Shown here piece by piece: positions 13,234 to 24,479 of a DNA stretch of 64,000 nucleotides (positions are counted from its first letter, which is position 1; the number at the start of each line of letters is the position of its first letter). The position numbers and the translations under genes were made by a program. The notes under the pieces were generated by a model. That model was not told the DNA's origin. It ran no database searches and saw only the letters and a list, made by a program, of their open reading frames with translations. Source of the stretch: Lepas anatifera (taxonomy: Eukaryota > Arthropoda > Thecostraca > Lepadidae); NCBI GenBank assembly GCA_034440635.1, contig JAOTON010000959.1, forward strand, positions 124,001-188,000, in the 5' to 3' direction.

Positions 13234-13375
13234 GTTTCGCCATGTTCAAATGGAAGATACCGACCCGCAAGGGTGGTGGCGGAAAACAAGAGAAGCTCAA
13301 CAACGAAATCAACAATAAAACCGTGCGAAACAATGTCAAGAAGAGGCCAGAGAAGGATCCAGAAAACAACCGCAG
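13234..13375 (+). CDS. DIXDC1: Dixin-like protein, putative first coding exon
   Basis: The exon is preceded by an acceptor (TCTCAATTTCAG) and followed by a donor (CGCAG|GTTAGT). An ATG at 13242 in a favourable context (CGCCATGT) would start a 44-residue basic, Asn/Lys-rich N-terminus beginning MFKWKIPTRKGGGG; the eight bases before it would be 5'UTR. The exon ends in phase 2 with AG. The next recognised exon starts with one base (A) that completes an Arg codon, so the reading frame joins cleanly at 32549 after a 19.2-kb intron. I do not recognise this N-terminus from other dixins. Membership in the gene rests on phase match, strand, order and coding-like composition. It could instead belong to another transcript. 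An upstream non-coding exon is implied. Confidence 0.55.
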
Positions 13376-13956
13376 GTTAGTCCATGTTATCCAAGGTGTT
13401 TTCAACCACCCAGGGCAAAGCCTGTGCAAGGATGTGTCATTTGTAGGAAACCGTCCCTACCGAATGGGGCGACGCCTTTGATTTCCTGATTTCTAATCAC
13501 CCCTACACTCATGTAAATGCGGCATCAGTAAGCGGCGAAACGTTCCTTTGCTGCGGGCAACGCCATTTTGTTCGACGATGATGATGGATCAAATTTTCAC
13601 CAATGCCTACCGCAATCGAATGAACCTTAGTGGGATTGTTTGAAAGTTAAGCCGTTGTCTTGATGGTCAAAAACTATTAGCTCCCACTCCCTTCCCATGA
13701 CCAATTGGACACTATTTTGCCACCATCAGTTAAAGGAGACAGAAAAAGTGGAGAGAGAGTGAAACTATGGCTAACTGTCTGTCAGAGAGGCCAGATAAAC
13801 GATTCTCTTCTGTTTTGAAACACTCGATGGCTTGATAGCCCACCAGTTAAAACTGTCATTTGCTAATTTAGGTTTAAGTCCGAAAAACGTTATATAGAGA
13901 GGAGAACGGATCTGATGATATGTCTTTTAATTATCATAGTATACGAAATTAGATCT

Positions 13957-14986
13957 TTAACCCGCGCCCCACCGGGGGTCCGGCGCCACCTTCGCCCCAC
14001 CGGGGGCCATCGATGGCCCCCTCTAACTCCGAAAATATGGGCGTTAGCGCAAATCTGCAAAGTGCACTAGAAAGCTCGCGTGAATTCAGTAAGAAATTAC
14101 TGCACATGTTTTAGTGCTCAGGCCAATGGTTTGACCTCCAGAGGTCAAATTAGGTCAAGATCGGCTATTTTCACTCGAAATATGCAATTATTAAGCAAAC
14201 TGGGCATAACTCTTATGTCATTAGAGCTATTGGGCTCTGGTAAAGTACATTTGATAGGAAATTGCCAGTCCTTTTTCCGTTACGTGGAAAGTAAAGACCT
14301 CCCGCCAGTGGTTTGACCTACAGAGGTCACCTCGTGACCTAATATGACCTGAGGTCACTAAAGGTCAAAAAGTGACCTTGCCGTATATCAAATGAAAGCC
14401 AATGACGAGACAAACATGATGGCGTTTGTTTCAGCGCTCTAGCTTAATAAGGTCAACAGTTATTGTCAAAATACTGTTTTTGACCCCTGGTGACCTTGGA
14501 TGACCTTGGAAAAGTCAAAGGCCAAATATGACCCTGGGATCCATGAAAGAGTGTCCATAAACGCTGTTCTGAGCAGTCTGAGTATTTGCAATCATTTTTG
14601 TGGCTTTTATATAATGAAACAGCTTTTCCCCATGCTTTTCCGATGGGAGAGGTCGCCTCGTGACCTGACCTCAGGGCACGAAATCGAAAAATCCCGGATA
14701 TACACCTTGTAGACCCTCTAGGGTTCATGAAGTGTAGGAAGTCTCAAATTGATCGACTTTGAAATGTAGCTCTTACAGAGCTCTAAAGTTGAAGTGAGGT
14801 GACCTTGGTTGACCTCATCTGGTGACCTGACCTTGGGTGACCCGGGTTAAAAAATTCAGGGATGATGGAAAAATGATGCAGTGAGAGGTAGAGCCCTCAA
14901 CCGCGGTGCTGCGCCTCGTCGTTTATCTGCTATCCCGGAAAAACCTGGAGGAGGCCATCGATGGCCCCCGGTGGGGCGAGGGTTAA
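13957..14986 (+). mobile_element. TTAA-flanked piggyBac-like element, family 1 copy B
   Basis: TTAA lies at 13957-13960 and 14983-14986. Terminal repeats, duplicated left core, ATCGAT palindromes and the AGGTCA array match copy A nearly base for base, with scattered substitutions and single-base gaps. The orientation is the same as copy A, about 2.4 kb away. There is no coding capacity. Its right TTAA is also the first base block of a sequence resembling the second TTAA MITE family (TTAAAGGGACTTGACACC), which suggests insertion into the end of an older element. Confidence 0.8.
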
Positions 14987-15106
14987 AGGGACTTGACACC
15001 TTTATAATGTCATTTTAGCCGAAATAGTCATGTGGTCTTAGCTGAAACCTGCATGTGATTTTAAACTGAAATAGTCATGTGATTTTAACTCAAATAGTGA
15101 AATAAC
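14983..15106. repeat. Fragment resembling the TTAAAGGGA MITE family, with short tandem units
   Basis: The start reads TTAAAGGGACTTGACACCTT and is followed by ATTTTAGCCGAAATAGTCATG. This resembles the left end of the element at 43698 (TTAAAGGGACGTGGCACCTT, then TTTTAGCCGAAAATAATG). A unit of about 22 bp, TGAAATAGTCATGTGATTTTA, then recurs two to three times with changes. It is probably a decayed or truncated relative. Confidence 0.35.
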
Positions 15107-15465
15107 TCAACGCCGGAGCGTTGGGCTCCGGCCCTCTGCTCAGAAGCATGCAGTGGCAGTGCATGTCCAGGCTTGGGATCGGTTCCCCTGAGACGCTCCA
15201 GCCCTCAATAGTTTACCCGACGTACAGGTCGGCTGGCAACTGATTGGTGAGAGGGTGACCTGAGCGGGGCGGCCGTCCCTGTGCTTTGTGGGACGTTAAA
15301 CTTTGGATTCTAAATTAACCCTCCATTGAGGGAGTTGCTCGTTCGGGTGGTGGGGCCAGGATCTCCCTGACAAGTCCCTTGATGACTTTAGTGAGACTCC
15401 GACTCCAGCAGCCTTACCAGGAACAACTTGAACAAAAGTTATATTAAAAAATATAGTCACACAAA
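15107..15465 (+). other. Possible 5' part of the adjacent LINE
   Basis: This is GC-moderate sequence between the short repeat and the LINE reading frame, with no long ORF. It contains TGTGGGACGTTAAACTTTGG (about 15290-15309); a GTTAAACCCC string also closes the SINE at 27225-27398. It may be LINE 5' sequence (5'UTR or remnant of an upstream ORF) or an older SINE. The LINE's true 5' end is not resolved. Confidence 0.3.
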
Positions 15466-16890
15466 TGCAAAATACAAGTAAAAGAACAGGGAAATTTCAA
15501 GATCGAAACAGTCGATTCTTCGGAGATTGGCTCGGCTCTGCCCAACCACATCCTCATTCGACGCGATCGGAGCAACCGCGTTGGGGGAGGAGTGGCTTGT
15601 CTTATTGACAGCTCCCTGCAACCAGTGAGGCGACAGTCACTCGAGCCGGAAAGAGCGGAGATGCTGGTCGTCGAGGTGAAAACCAGCCCGCCGCTCCTCT
15701 TGACTGTCTGCTACTGCCCGCCAGATGACTTAAATGCATTGAATTCTGTGATGAAGTCTATATCAGATTTAGTCGATGCTACGCCAACCAAGTCGGTCTT
15801 GATTGTGGGTGATTTTAATGTACCTGACATAACATGGCAAGAGGATGACGGAATTATTGTTCCCATCTTAGCTCGAAGGTCTCGTCGAGCTGAAGAATTT
15901 TTGGAGAAATATCATGCCGCCGGACTGGCTCAGTTTGTTGATCAGCCGACTCGGGGAACCAGCTACTTAGACTTGGTGCTGGGTAAACATCTAGATGTGA
16001 GAAGTATTGTTAGCTCAGGTTTAATTCCATCTGATCATAAAGAAGTAGCCTGCGAAATTAAATTTTTCCGCAAACCGCCTCTGGAAGTCACCCGCAAGTC
16101 CGCTCTCAACTACAAGCGGGCGGACTGGGAAGGTCTGCGCCGTAGCCTCTCACTTCTTCCCTGGAACGTGCTAGATGGATCACCGGTGGATGACGCGGTC
16201 GCCACCTTCTACGACTTCTTTGACTCGGCGATTCGCCATCATATACCGATAGTGACTCCTCGACGGCAACATGCTCCATGGTTCGATCGTGAGCTTCGCT
16301 CGGCTCTAGTCGAGAAGGAGGCAGCCCACCGAAGACTCAAGAGAAATCGATCACCGGAAAATGAGCAGAGTTTTAGTGACAAACGGAGAGTGTTTAAAAA
16401 CATGACTAATACTAAATATCATGATTACCTGAAAAGTCTGGTCAGTGATTTAAAAACCAACCCGAAAAGGTTTTGGAGCTTCCAGAAATGTATTAAGGGT
16501 AAACTCACTTCAATGCCTTTATTAATGGATGACACTAGAAGGACTGAGCATGACCGTGATAAAGCTGAACTGCTGAACCGCACTTTTGCTAGTAAATTCT
16601 CGGATCCTAGTTTTAGAGTGCTGCCGTACACACCTGAATACCATGTAGATAGTCTTACTTCGTTTTATGTTTCTGACGACATTGTCCGATCGTTGTTACT
16701 TAGTACTAACCGAAACAAAGCGTGTGGTCCTGATAATGTCAGTGCTCGAATCATACATGAATGTGCAAACGAGCTTACGGTACCCATTGCCAAGTTGTGC
16801 CGACTCTCATTGGAACAGGGCGTGTTCCCATCCCAGTGGAAACGAGCGAATATCGTTCCCATACATAAAAAGGGTCAAAGTCGTGTCCCT
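15466..16890 (+). pseudogene. LINE ORF2, 5' part: endonuclease and start of reverse transcriptase
   Basis: The open frame runs from an ATG at 15466; the true start may be upstream. Endonuclease features in order are RVGGGVACLID (about 15577), LTVCYCPPDD (about 15700), VLIVGDFNVPDITW with the conserved GDFN (about 15800), SYLDLVL (about 15961) and SDHKEVACEI with the catalytic SDH (about 16030). A linker of basic and aromatic residues follows, then the first RT blocks: NKACGPDNVSARII (about 16714) and WKRANIVPIHKKG (about 16840). The frame is lost at about 16888-16890, where the continuation needs a -1 shift. No slippery heptamer is visible, so a 1-bp deletion (real or assembly) is the simplest reading. 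The protein nicks DNA and primes reverse transcription; this copy cannot make it in one piece. Confidence 0.85.
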
Positions 16891-18230
16891 CAAACTATCG
16901 AGCTGTGTCACTTTTACCTCTGTTTAGCAAGATTTTAGAGCGAGTTATTTACATTACATTGTTTAACCATGTTCGACCAGTTTTATCCAGCCAACAACAT
17001 GGGTTTCTACCATCCCGTTCTTGTGTAACAAACCTTTGCACAATGCTGCACACTGCCTGGAACAACATATCCGCAGGTTCTCAAACAGACATCATTTATA
17101 CTGATTATAGTTCGGCCTTCCAAAGTGTCAACCACAGTCTTTTGCTCCATAAGTTAGAGAAATCATACAAAATTACTGATAAGGCTCTACAATTGTTGAA
17201 ATCATATCTGTCTGGGAGAGAGCAGCGGGTGGTTGTGAAAGGCCAGTGCTCTACATGGACGCCGGTTCTCTCAGGAACACCTGAGGGCGGGCTTTTATCA
17301 CCCCTTCTTTTTTCGTGTTTTATCAACGATTTACCTAGCCTCGTTGACTGCAATTGTTTGATGTTCGCCGATGACGTTAAACTGTACAAAAGAGTGGATA
17401 GTCTGCAGGATGTGAGAACGCTGCAGGGCGAACTTGACAAGCTATGTGCGTGGTCAGCCGATTGGAGATTGACCCTCAACCCATCCAAGTGCAAGGTTTT
17501 GAGAGTGACGCTTCGCAGCAAGCCGGTAGAAAGTTCATATCACATTAACCGCACCAGGCTTGATATAGTTTCCGCCATGCGTGACCTGGGTGTTAACCTG
17601 GACTCTAAACTTACCTTCGGCTATCACATAGAGGAAATTATTTCAAAAGCGAATAGGGCCTTGGGATTTCTCATCAGGTCACTCCAAACTGGAAAACACG
17701 GCAGGCCACTTCTTCAACTCGATACAAAACTGGTTATTGGCGTTTACTGTGCACACGTTCGTTCTATACTAGAATATGGCTGTGTAGCTTGGGGAGGAGC
17801 TGCACAGACCCATCTAAAACGAATAGAAAAAATCCAACACAAATTTCTTATCTGGCTTTGCGGACGCTGCCGCATTAACAACATTTCTTTTGAATACAAA
17901 GACCTCCTTCGGCATTTCGGCCTAACTTCATTAGCTGGAAGGAGGATGCAACATGATCTTTTGTTCCTACGGAATCTTCATAACCACAAAATTGACGCGT
18001 CTTTTCTGTTAGAATGCTTTCCTCTAGCGGCTCCTTCCCGAGCCCTGCGTAACAGGATTCTCTTTCATGTGCCCCACGCTAGAGTTAGTACTGTTATGTC
18101 GGGTTTGTTTTGTAGATTGCCGAGGACCTGCAATGTGTTCTTAGATAAGTGCAGAGATGTTGATGTGTGGAACACCACAGCTGCTCAATTTCGAGCACGC
18201 GTGATCCTTTATGCGGCTAACTGCGATTGA
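16890..18230 (+). pseudogene. LINE ORF2, 3' part: reverse transcriptase and C-terminal region
   Basis: In the new frame the RT continues without a stop to 18230. Visible blocks are SLLPLFSKILERVI, QHGFLPSRSCVTNL, DIIYTDYSSAFQSVNHS (catalytic Asp block), SGTPEGGLLSPLLFSCFIND, LMFADDVKLY (the FADD active-site motif) and NPSKCKVLRV. The C-terminal region has LGVNLDSKLTF, RSILEYGCVAWGG and RIEKIQHKFLIWLCGR, typical of CR1/Jockey elements. The usual G(V/A)PQGS block reads GTPEGG here, a double departure that may be family-specific or a defect. All catalytic Asp residues that I can see are kept. Confidence 0.85.
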
Positions 18231-18400
18231 GCAGCCTTTTTCAGCCATTTTTCATCCGTTTTACTGTGCTTTTTTCTTTTATGTTGTTTCCACTGACATT
18301 GATATTTGACACCACTGTTTTATCACCATGACTTCATCTGTCATTGGGATGGTTCATGCCCGTTGATGATTGGACAATAAACTAAACTAAACTAAACTAA
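18231..18400 (+). other. LINE 3'UTR and (AAACT)n tail
   Basis: This is T-rich 3' sequence after the RT stop, ending in about four to five tandem AAACT units. Short tandem tails are the known 3' recognition signature of CR1-like LINEs. I did not find a clear target duplication. Confidence 0.7.
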
Positions 18401-18440
18401 GATTGATATTTCATTTCTCCTAGAACTCTAAATTTGCAAA

Positions 18441-18548
18441 ACAAAACATGTATTTTTAAAGGCATCGACCCCATCGGGCTCGAACTCTTTCGCTCCGATT
18501 TCTTCTTATCCGTCGCTAACCATTAGGCCCGTACGCTTGCGTCACTTA
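18441..18548 (-). repeat. Possible tRNA-derived SINE or tRNA-like remnant
   Basis: On the minus strand the sequence contains CCTAATGGTTAGCGACGG, like a tRNA box A region, and 30-40 bases later GAGTTCGAGCCCGATGGG, like box B with a T-arm. I could not fold a full cloverleaf with a good acceptor stem, so a SINE head or degenerate tRNA is more likely than a working tRNA gene. No flanking duplication was identified. Confidence 0.35.
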
Positions 18549-18906
18549 GCTATGTTCTAAAAAATTAGAACGGTTGTGAAGCCCTGTTTTGTTTTGTAAA
18601 ATGTGAGTCCTGATAAAAACAGAATATGAGGCCGCGGGGTTTTGGCGTGCTCTACGTTACTAATAGGTCGGTTTGGATCCCATGAAGGTGCCATATGCTC
18701 TTCAAAACTAGCAAAAATACGAGTCAGTAGTTCAGCTAATTCCAAAACTGGGCAACAAATCGAACATGACCCAGTTGTCTGGTTACAGACCACATTTGGC
18801 ACGGAAACTGAATGCTCTCATTCGTTGAGCCCGCTGGACCTGACCAATGTACTGTCTGTACGGGCGGCTACCGCAGCCACTGAATGGCGCAGGTGATGGA
18901 TATGCC

Positions 18907-18945
18907 GCACCGCGCCACCGCGCCACCGCGCCACAGCCGCCGCCG
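18907..18945. repeat. Short (CGCCACCG)n GC-rich tandem
   Basis: Three to four near-identical copies of CGCCACCG run into CCGCCGCCGCG. It is a simple-sequence patch inside a CpG-rich area (18850-19500) without a defensible exon. Confidence 0.6.
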
Positions 18946-21078
18946 CGCCGCGATCACTCACACTGGAGCGACGCTGGAGCGCCACTCCCTGCGCTTGGAA
19001 TCACGACAGGACTGACGCGAGAAACACGACCTGTTTCAGTCCAGCCAGAGCTGGCGTTTCAGGCCACTGTCCTTAAAAAGTTTGACACGCCACATTCAAA
19101 GACTGACTGCCAAAACAACGCTCCAAGAAGGCATTACTAAATATTCCGACGTATTCATATATTCATATTAAATATATTCATATTATAATCATCTTACATA
19201 GTCTTGGAATAAAAAATCGGAACTACCTATTGCTGAAAAAAACAGTGCGATTTAGTAAGAGATCGCGTTTTCTTGCCACACTTCAGCTCCACAACAGTTC
19301 TGGGTCTTGGCTGTGGCACGTGGTGGAACACAGGAACAGGTCGACAATGCCTCCACAAACACTTCTCGCTCCGGCCCATTGGCGCGGCGCCGGGCCGTGT
19401 CGCGGTCTGTGACGAAGCTGCGACCTCAGGGGTCACACGCCAACCGCGCTGTGACAGATGCGTGACCCCAGCAGTGACCCCGCGCCGTGTATTATGGTGA
19501 TATTGCTGGGCGGAGTGGAGAACGGTCATTGTCACCCGTAAGCGCTGCGAGCTGCGCCGGACGATGCGGGACGGATACGGTGGTGTGAGAATTCCTCCCC
19601 GCCTCGATTTCGGATCAGAGCAACCGCACTTTGAAAGGTAACACTTGCTAGTAAAATGCATATGGGTGCCGGTCAATGTTTTGGAAGATGATAGAACCGT
19701 TTCGTAAATAATGGTTTGAATTTTGTTGAAGAGGAAGTGTTCGTGCCTACACGTTTTGCTTATGGCTTTACCAGTCATCCGTGTGGCATTCACCGTACGC
19801 CATCTGGTGTTTCCAGGCGGAAATGGATCCTCACCGGCATTTAGTGTAAAAATGTCTCTATCATCAGTTGTGAAATGGCTGCATCTGATTCACTCACCGA
19901 TTTATTTCTTTTCCAGCTGAAATCTTAAACAGGTTATGAATTTCACAATATTTTTTTCAAGTGCATATATTGTTGTCGCTAAGCAAGAGCACATGGGATG
20001 AAAACGCACGCGGTTGCGACAGTAAGTAATCTGAACGACCTCCCTAAACATGGGAAAAGGATACGGTACTGTATGGGCAATACCGTTGCCTGTCAACTCT
20101 TGCCGTACCGAATCTCCTAACAATGCAATTACAGCTGATTGGTCCACTGAACACATTGACCTGTCTAAAGCGACGGGAAATGAAGCCGGTAAAGTGTGCG
20201 TCTAGCCATTCCGACAGCGCCTGTCGTGGTAATTACACGGTCATTATGCCAGTGTCAGTAGAACGTGCACGTCTTACGAGAGACTTTCGGAAGTTGGAAC
20301 TTCTTCTCACGGCCTGTCGTGCCGGTGGCTCTCCCGGCTTTTCTCTAAACCTGCTCCAACGGTCACTTCCCAGGTATTTTGATGAACCGAATCGCATAGA
20401 CGCCTGGGATATCTTTTGAGGCTCAGCTCTCGCGTCTCAACCTCCCCCATCTGAGCTCGATGAGACTCAAGTGTCAGGTGAACATCGGACATCCTTGTGC
20501 AGCGAGAATGCCGAGTCTCTAGTGTGGATAACTGGATGTTTTTTGCTAAGGCACCAATTTAATCGCACCTGGGATACTTCATTTCTCTCCTGATTCAAAC
20601 CTAGATGGCCTTCGCTACCGGTCAAAGAGGGGATTCAACTTCAGATGCCGGAGAAAATTGGCAGTGGGTCTTTCAATCTTTACATCTCTAAAATTTCTTC
20701 ACCTTTAACTTTGTGCAAAATGTCTTGCACCTTCCACAAGGGGAACTAAAAAAGGGAAATATACATGGCACGAACAAATAATACTAACATTTTCCCGGGG
20801 TGGAGAGTGCTTATTTTTATTTCCAAAGAGGTCGATCAAGAATGGAGAACAACACACACAATCATCATTAACAATATTTTTAATGGAATCGGAAAACCAA
20901 GAACACTCTCCTAGAAATGCAGTTCGTGATTCGTGGTGTCACGCGCCCCAGCGACCGTGAGCCAGTAATTTCGAGTCGTGACACCTTCCACACTGCCACC
21001 GCCGGAGCGCCTGGGCTTGACTGGTGGTCTCGGACGGCTGCCCCGCGGTCAATGGCTCCCATCACGGCCAGGACGCCG

Positions 21079-21114
21079 TGACGTCACCCGTCCGTGACTG
21101 AGGGTGTGACGTCA
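21079..21114. promoter_or_regulatory. Two CRE-like TGACGTCA octamers
   Basis: Perfect TGACGTCA palindromes lie at 21079-21086 and 21107-21114, each followed by a similar C(T/C)CGTC(T/C)GTGACTG segment, so they sit in a 28-bp tandem duplication. The octamer is the consensus CREB/ATF site. Function is unproven, and no transcription start is visible nearby. Confidence 0.4.
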
Positions 21115-21813
21115 CTCGTCTGTGACTGCACGGTAATGGGAGCCGTGGTTCGGCGTATACATTTGCTCACTGGTCACGTGTATACGACTGTTACGGCGGC
21201 GTCATGCCGTACGAGATTATTGTCTTACTTCTGTCCGGACGCCTTGAATGCGCATCTTCGACACTAATTACAGGACTAACAGCGGCGAATGAGCATGTTG
21301 GAGAGTCACGATTAACAACTCAGACCGGTGTTATAAACGACTCAAGAAGGCGAGGCTGACTTTTGGGACAACGTGCTCTATGTCCCGTTAACTTTTGATC
21401 GTACCGTATACGGGAGCAGCCGTTAATTTGATGGGAGGAGTCACCGTATAAAACTTCCAGCGTAAGGGTATAAACAAATCACATTGTACTTCGCACAGTA
21501 TTATTTTATCCCCCCGCACCCGTAGGTTATAGACCGAAAAGCGTTTTTATACTGTCAAACGATGGTGTGATTCTTCTGTAAAGACATTCTTCCAGTTATT
21601 TATCCTCCTCTGTTGCTGCAAACATTCTGCTGCATCAGATATTTGCTCATAAATTTATGGGGTAGGCAGATGTTGTGCAATTGAATATCTTTAGGAGAAA
21701 TGGCCTTTCTTCATAATACAATGTAAAAAAGTAGTTAAGGTTACACATATTCTTTTGGGTACTTGGCCATAGCCCGGCTGCTTTTTTTAATTTGCATACA
21801 ATAACATGTTTCT

Positions 21814-22866
21814 TTAACCCTTGTCCTTGCTGGCGTGGGTGCGGAGCCACCTTCGACCTAGTGGGGGGGCTAAAAAAGACCCCCACGATCTCAAAAACTA
21901 AAAAAGCTAGATAACGCCCAAAATGGCAATCAAAAGCTCTTCAAAAATTATATTGAAAATACTTTAGTCATTTTTCTTGTCAGGTCAATATCAAGGTCAC
22001 CAGAGGTCAAAATAGGTCAAAATCGCTAATCATGAGGTGTACTAAGAAAACCTCCTATATCTCACAAACTATGATAGCTAGAAACATTTGTTTAACTCCA
22101 TTCGAAAGCTCTTGAGTTGCTCTTTTATTGCAGTGGACATTCATTTTCGTGTCAGGTCAAAGCCTAGAGAGCTACAGGCCAATGAATATTGAGAATATTC
22201 TTGAAAATGTTGATAGCCACCCATGCATAAGGGCGTTTCCTTTTTTCAAATAAATTCCAAACAAAGAAAGATACAGCCATAGATGATGTACCATTGCAAT
22301 CGTCTCGTCAATAAAAATCGAATGATATATGATATTGCTATGCCAGGTCAAATTTCAAATTTTGACCTGACCCTGGTCAGGTCTCACCCAACTTGACCTG
22401 GTATAGTCATTCGTAACTTATAAAGTTTTAAATTTATAGAACAAAAAAAACCGATGTTTGAAATTGATTCCATCCATAATTTCTGAGAAAAGCTCATTTC
22501 GTGATTTTCCCCATGTATTTACAATGGGAGAGGTCATGCTCTGCATATGACCTTAGGTCACCAATGTGAAAAATCCCGGAACATATGTTGTAGCTCCTGG
22601 TGGGCCCAATATGTGGTATGAGTTTCAACCTGATCAATTAACCCGCCTTTTAGTTTTGCAGTCCTAAGCATTTTTTAAGGTGAGGTCACTTCACCTGGCC
22701 TGGTGACCTGACCTGATATGACTTTGAGCTAAAATTTTCAGGGAAGATATAAAAATAATGACGAAACAGCTAGACCAGGTTTGGTGGCGCTGCACACCGC
22801 CGATTTTTGGTCACTTCGGAAAAACCTGAGGGGGTCTAAAAAGACCCCCACCCGGGCGAAGGTTAA
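21814..22866 (+). mobile_element. TTAA-flanked piggyBac-like element, divergent family 2
   Basis: TTAA lies at 21814-21817 and 22863-22866. The layout is as in family 1: a G-rich left end containing GAGCCACCTTCGACC, then a palindrome-like GGGGGCTAAAAAAGACCCCC, and on the right GGGGGTCTAAAAAGACCCCC just before the terminal repeat. Internal landmarks are shared (AAATCCCGGAACATATGTTGTAG; CGGAAAAACCTGAGG near the 3' end). About 14 perfect AGGTCA/TGACCT hexamers occur, including two consecutive DR4 pairs near 22000. Outside these landmarks the sequence differs greatly from family 1. There is no ORF of note. Confidence 0.7.
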
Positions 22867-23151
22867 GGCTTATGCACCCTGGTTCTTGGGTAAAATTTAT
22901 TGGGGACGGCTTTTGATCCGCTTTTTATTGTTGTGGACTTTTGTGCAGATTTGAGTAAGTTTTTAAGGTGTCGTGATTCCCTTGCAGCTGATTTGCATTG
23001 GAATGGTCTCGCCACAGGGCTCTGGTTGGGAGTTAATGTTTTTGCCATTTTCTGCCAACAGCGAATTTGAGGTTGTTCCTGGTTGCGCGAGTGCAATAAA
23101 TACCGATTGAATAAATGACTTATGATGAAAGAGGATTTTAGACAGCCCCCT

Positions 23152-23461
23152 CCAACAGCAAGCGCAGACCACCGGATGTGACGTCACACCTCGTAGCTTA
23201 TAACATGGGAAAATTAAATGATTAGATATCCAAATTTTTGCAAAACGAGGCCCACAATCGAAAATAAAATACTTATTCATTGAATTTAGGATAGACCTGA
23301 TTACCAGGTAGTTTCACAAATTCATGAGCGGGAAGTACCATTAGCTTCAGTTTAAACGCATGCTTACACACGGCTCAAAGGTGAAGGAATTCCTCCACGC
23401 CCGTGTGACGTCACACGGGCGTGGAGGAATCCCTCTTGAACGTACCTTTATAAAGGTATCT
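23152..23461 (-). repeat. About 300-bp dispersed element with CRE-like palindrome (copy 1)
   Basis: The reverse complement of this interval matches 36958-37259 over almost its whole length. The shared order is GATACCTTTA, GTTCAAGAGGGATTCC, TGACGTCA palindrome, GTGTG, CATTTAATTTTCCCA, a second TGACGTCA, then GGTGGTCTGCGCTTGCTGTT. It is non-coding. The two copies are inverted relative to each other. Superfamily is not determined; see the 10-bp duplication around copy 2. Confidence 0.6.
23389..23430. repeat. Perfect 42-bp palindrome centred on TGACGTCA
   Basis: Every base pairs from 23389/23430 inward to the centre between 23409 and 23410; I checked base by base. The arm reads ATTCCTCCACGCCCGTGTGAC. 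The matching place in copy 2 (about 36992-37034) has decayed on one side only. It can form a cruciform or hairpin and contains a perfect CREB/ATF octamer. Confidence 0.8.
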
Positions 23462-24072
23462 TGGGTTTTAGATGCTTTGTTTTTAGCAATTTAAGTCACG
23501 ATAATTTTGGCCATATTCTGTCATTCATCTATTGATACACTAATACATCTTTTAGAGCAAAACGCTATTCCTTTAAAGGATTTTAGACACAAGCTCTCCA
23601 AGAATTTAACAGACGAATATATCTCTTCTCCGAGGCGTCTGAATCGATTGCGTGATAGGAGATGGTTTGCCGCTTTGCTTGTTTTCCTCACATCGCGGAG
23701 TGAAGAGCGCAGGTCGCCGCTCCTTCTCACTCCATCACCACGCAGACGCCATTGGGTGGACGGCCAATTTGCCCCAGTGCGCCGCCGGCGTATCAAACGC
23801 CCTCGATAGATCAACCGGCGTGCTGCCCACGATTCGTCACGGTGCAGCGGGTCTTGTCGAATTGCGGGTACTTCTGCGACTCTTCCGGGATCTTGACTAT
23901 CCAGGAATTTCGCAGCATACACCAGCAGAAACGACGAGATCGCACGCGCACGTGAATGTCCTTACTGAGCCACTTCGGTGGATAGGGCATTCATAGGACA
24001 CATAGATCACCCATTTATAGCAGGCCTGATGCTTCAAAATCGAATTCCATGCGGTTTATCTTTGGCTTGAGT

Positions 24073-24231
24073 CAGTGGTGGATCCAAGGGGAGCTAGGGA
24101 ACTCAGCCCCCCCCACCCCGAAATGTCCGAGCCCCTATAGTTAATACATAGGCGAGGGCTGCTCGATATACTGGCGGGTGAGGCTCAAGCCCCTAGCCCC
24201 CCTCTGAAATGAATTACTGGCTCCGCCACTG
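24073..24231. mobile_element. Small hAT-like MITE (CAGTGG ends)
   Basis: The left end reads CAGTGGTGGATCCAA and the right end, reverse-complemented, reads CAGTGGCGGAGCCAG. The flanks GCTTGAGT (24065-24072) and GGTTGAGG (24232-24239) match at 6 of 8 positions, consistent with an old 8-bp hAT duplication. At 159 bp it has no coding capacity. Runs of C and G just inside the ends are like those of the larger element at 57440-60946. Confidence 0.6.
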
Positions 24232-24479
24232 GGTTGAGGCATGGTCCTTGCATCAGGAAGAAACAGGTAATACCCCGCCCTATACTACTTATTGTCAGAA
24301 AAAATTCCGATTCGAACGAAAATGGGCACAATTGAGAAGTTTATAAATATGTGGTGAAAGGAAGAAATGAATCATGAGCCCTTTACTCTATGAGCCTTTA
24401 GCTTAGAAGGATGATTTTCCTGTCAAACAAGAGCTTAAAGTCACATCCTCGTGACTACTTCGGTTGGTCGGGGAACAGC

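Larger units (their letters stand above)
15466..18400 (+). mobile_element. CR1/Jockey-type non-LTR retrotransposon (LINE), 5' end uncertain
   Basis: One strand carries, in order, an apurinic-type endonuclease, a non-LTR reverse transcriptase, a stop at 18228-18230, a short 3'UTR and a tail of tandem AAACT units (about 18378-18400). Endonuclease-RT order, the RT motifs and a short tandem 3' tail rather than long poly(A) fit the CR1/Jockey superfamily; finer assignment needs a phylogeny. The copy looks young: about 2.76 kb of coding sequence has just one frame break (near 16890). A relative lies at 62075-63671. The insertion is within putative intron 1 of the dixin gene, same strand. Confidence 0.85.

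Noticed and set aside
16870..16905. Programmed -1 frameshift in the LINE
   Set aside because: There is no X XXY YYZ slippery heptamer or obvious downstream stem. A one-base deletion is simpler.
19227..19793. 188-codon minus-strand ORF
   Set aside because: There is no recognisable motif. It spans an AT-rich and a GC-rich half with a sharp composition change, and overlapping frames are open on the other strand.
23521..23922. 133-codon minus-strand ORF, Arg-rich
   Set aside because: It has no known domain, and frames open on both strands across the same GC-rich patch. I cannot separate it from chance.
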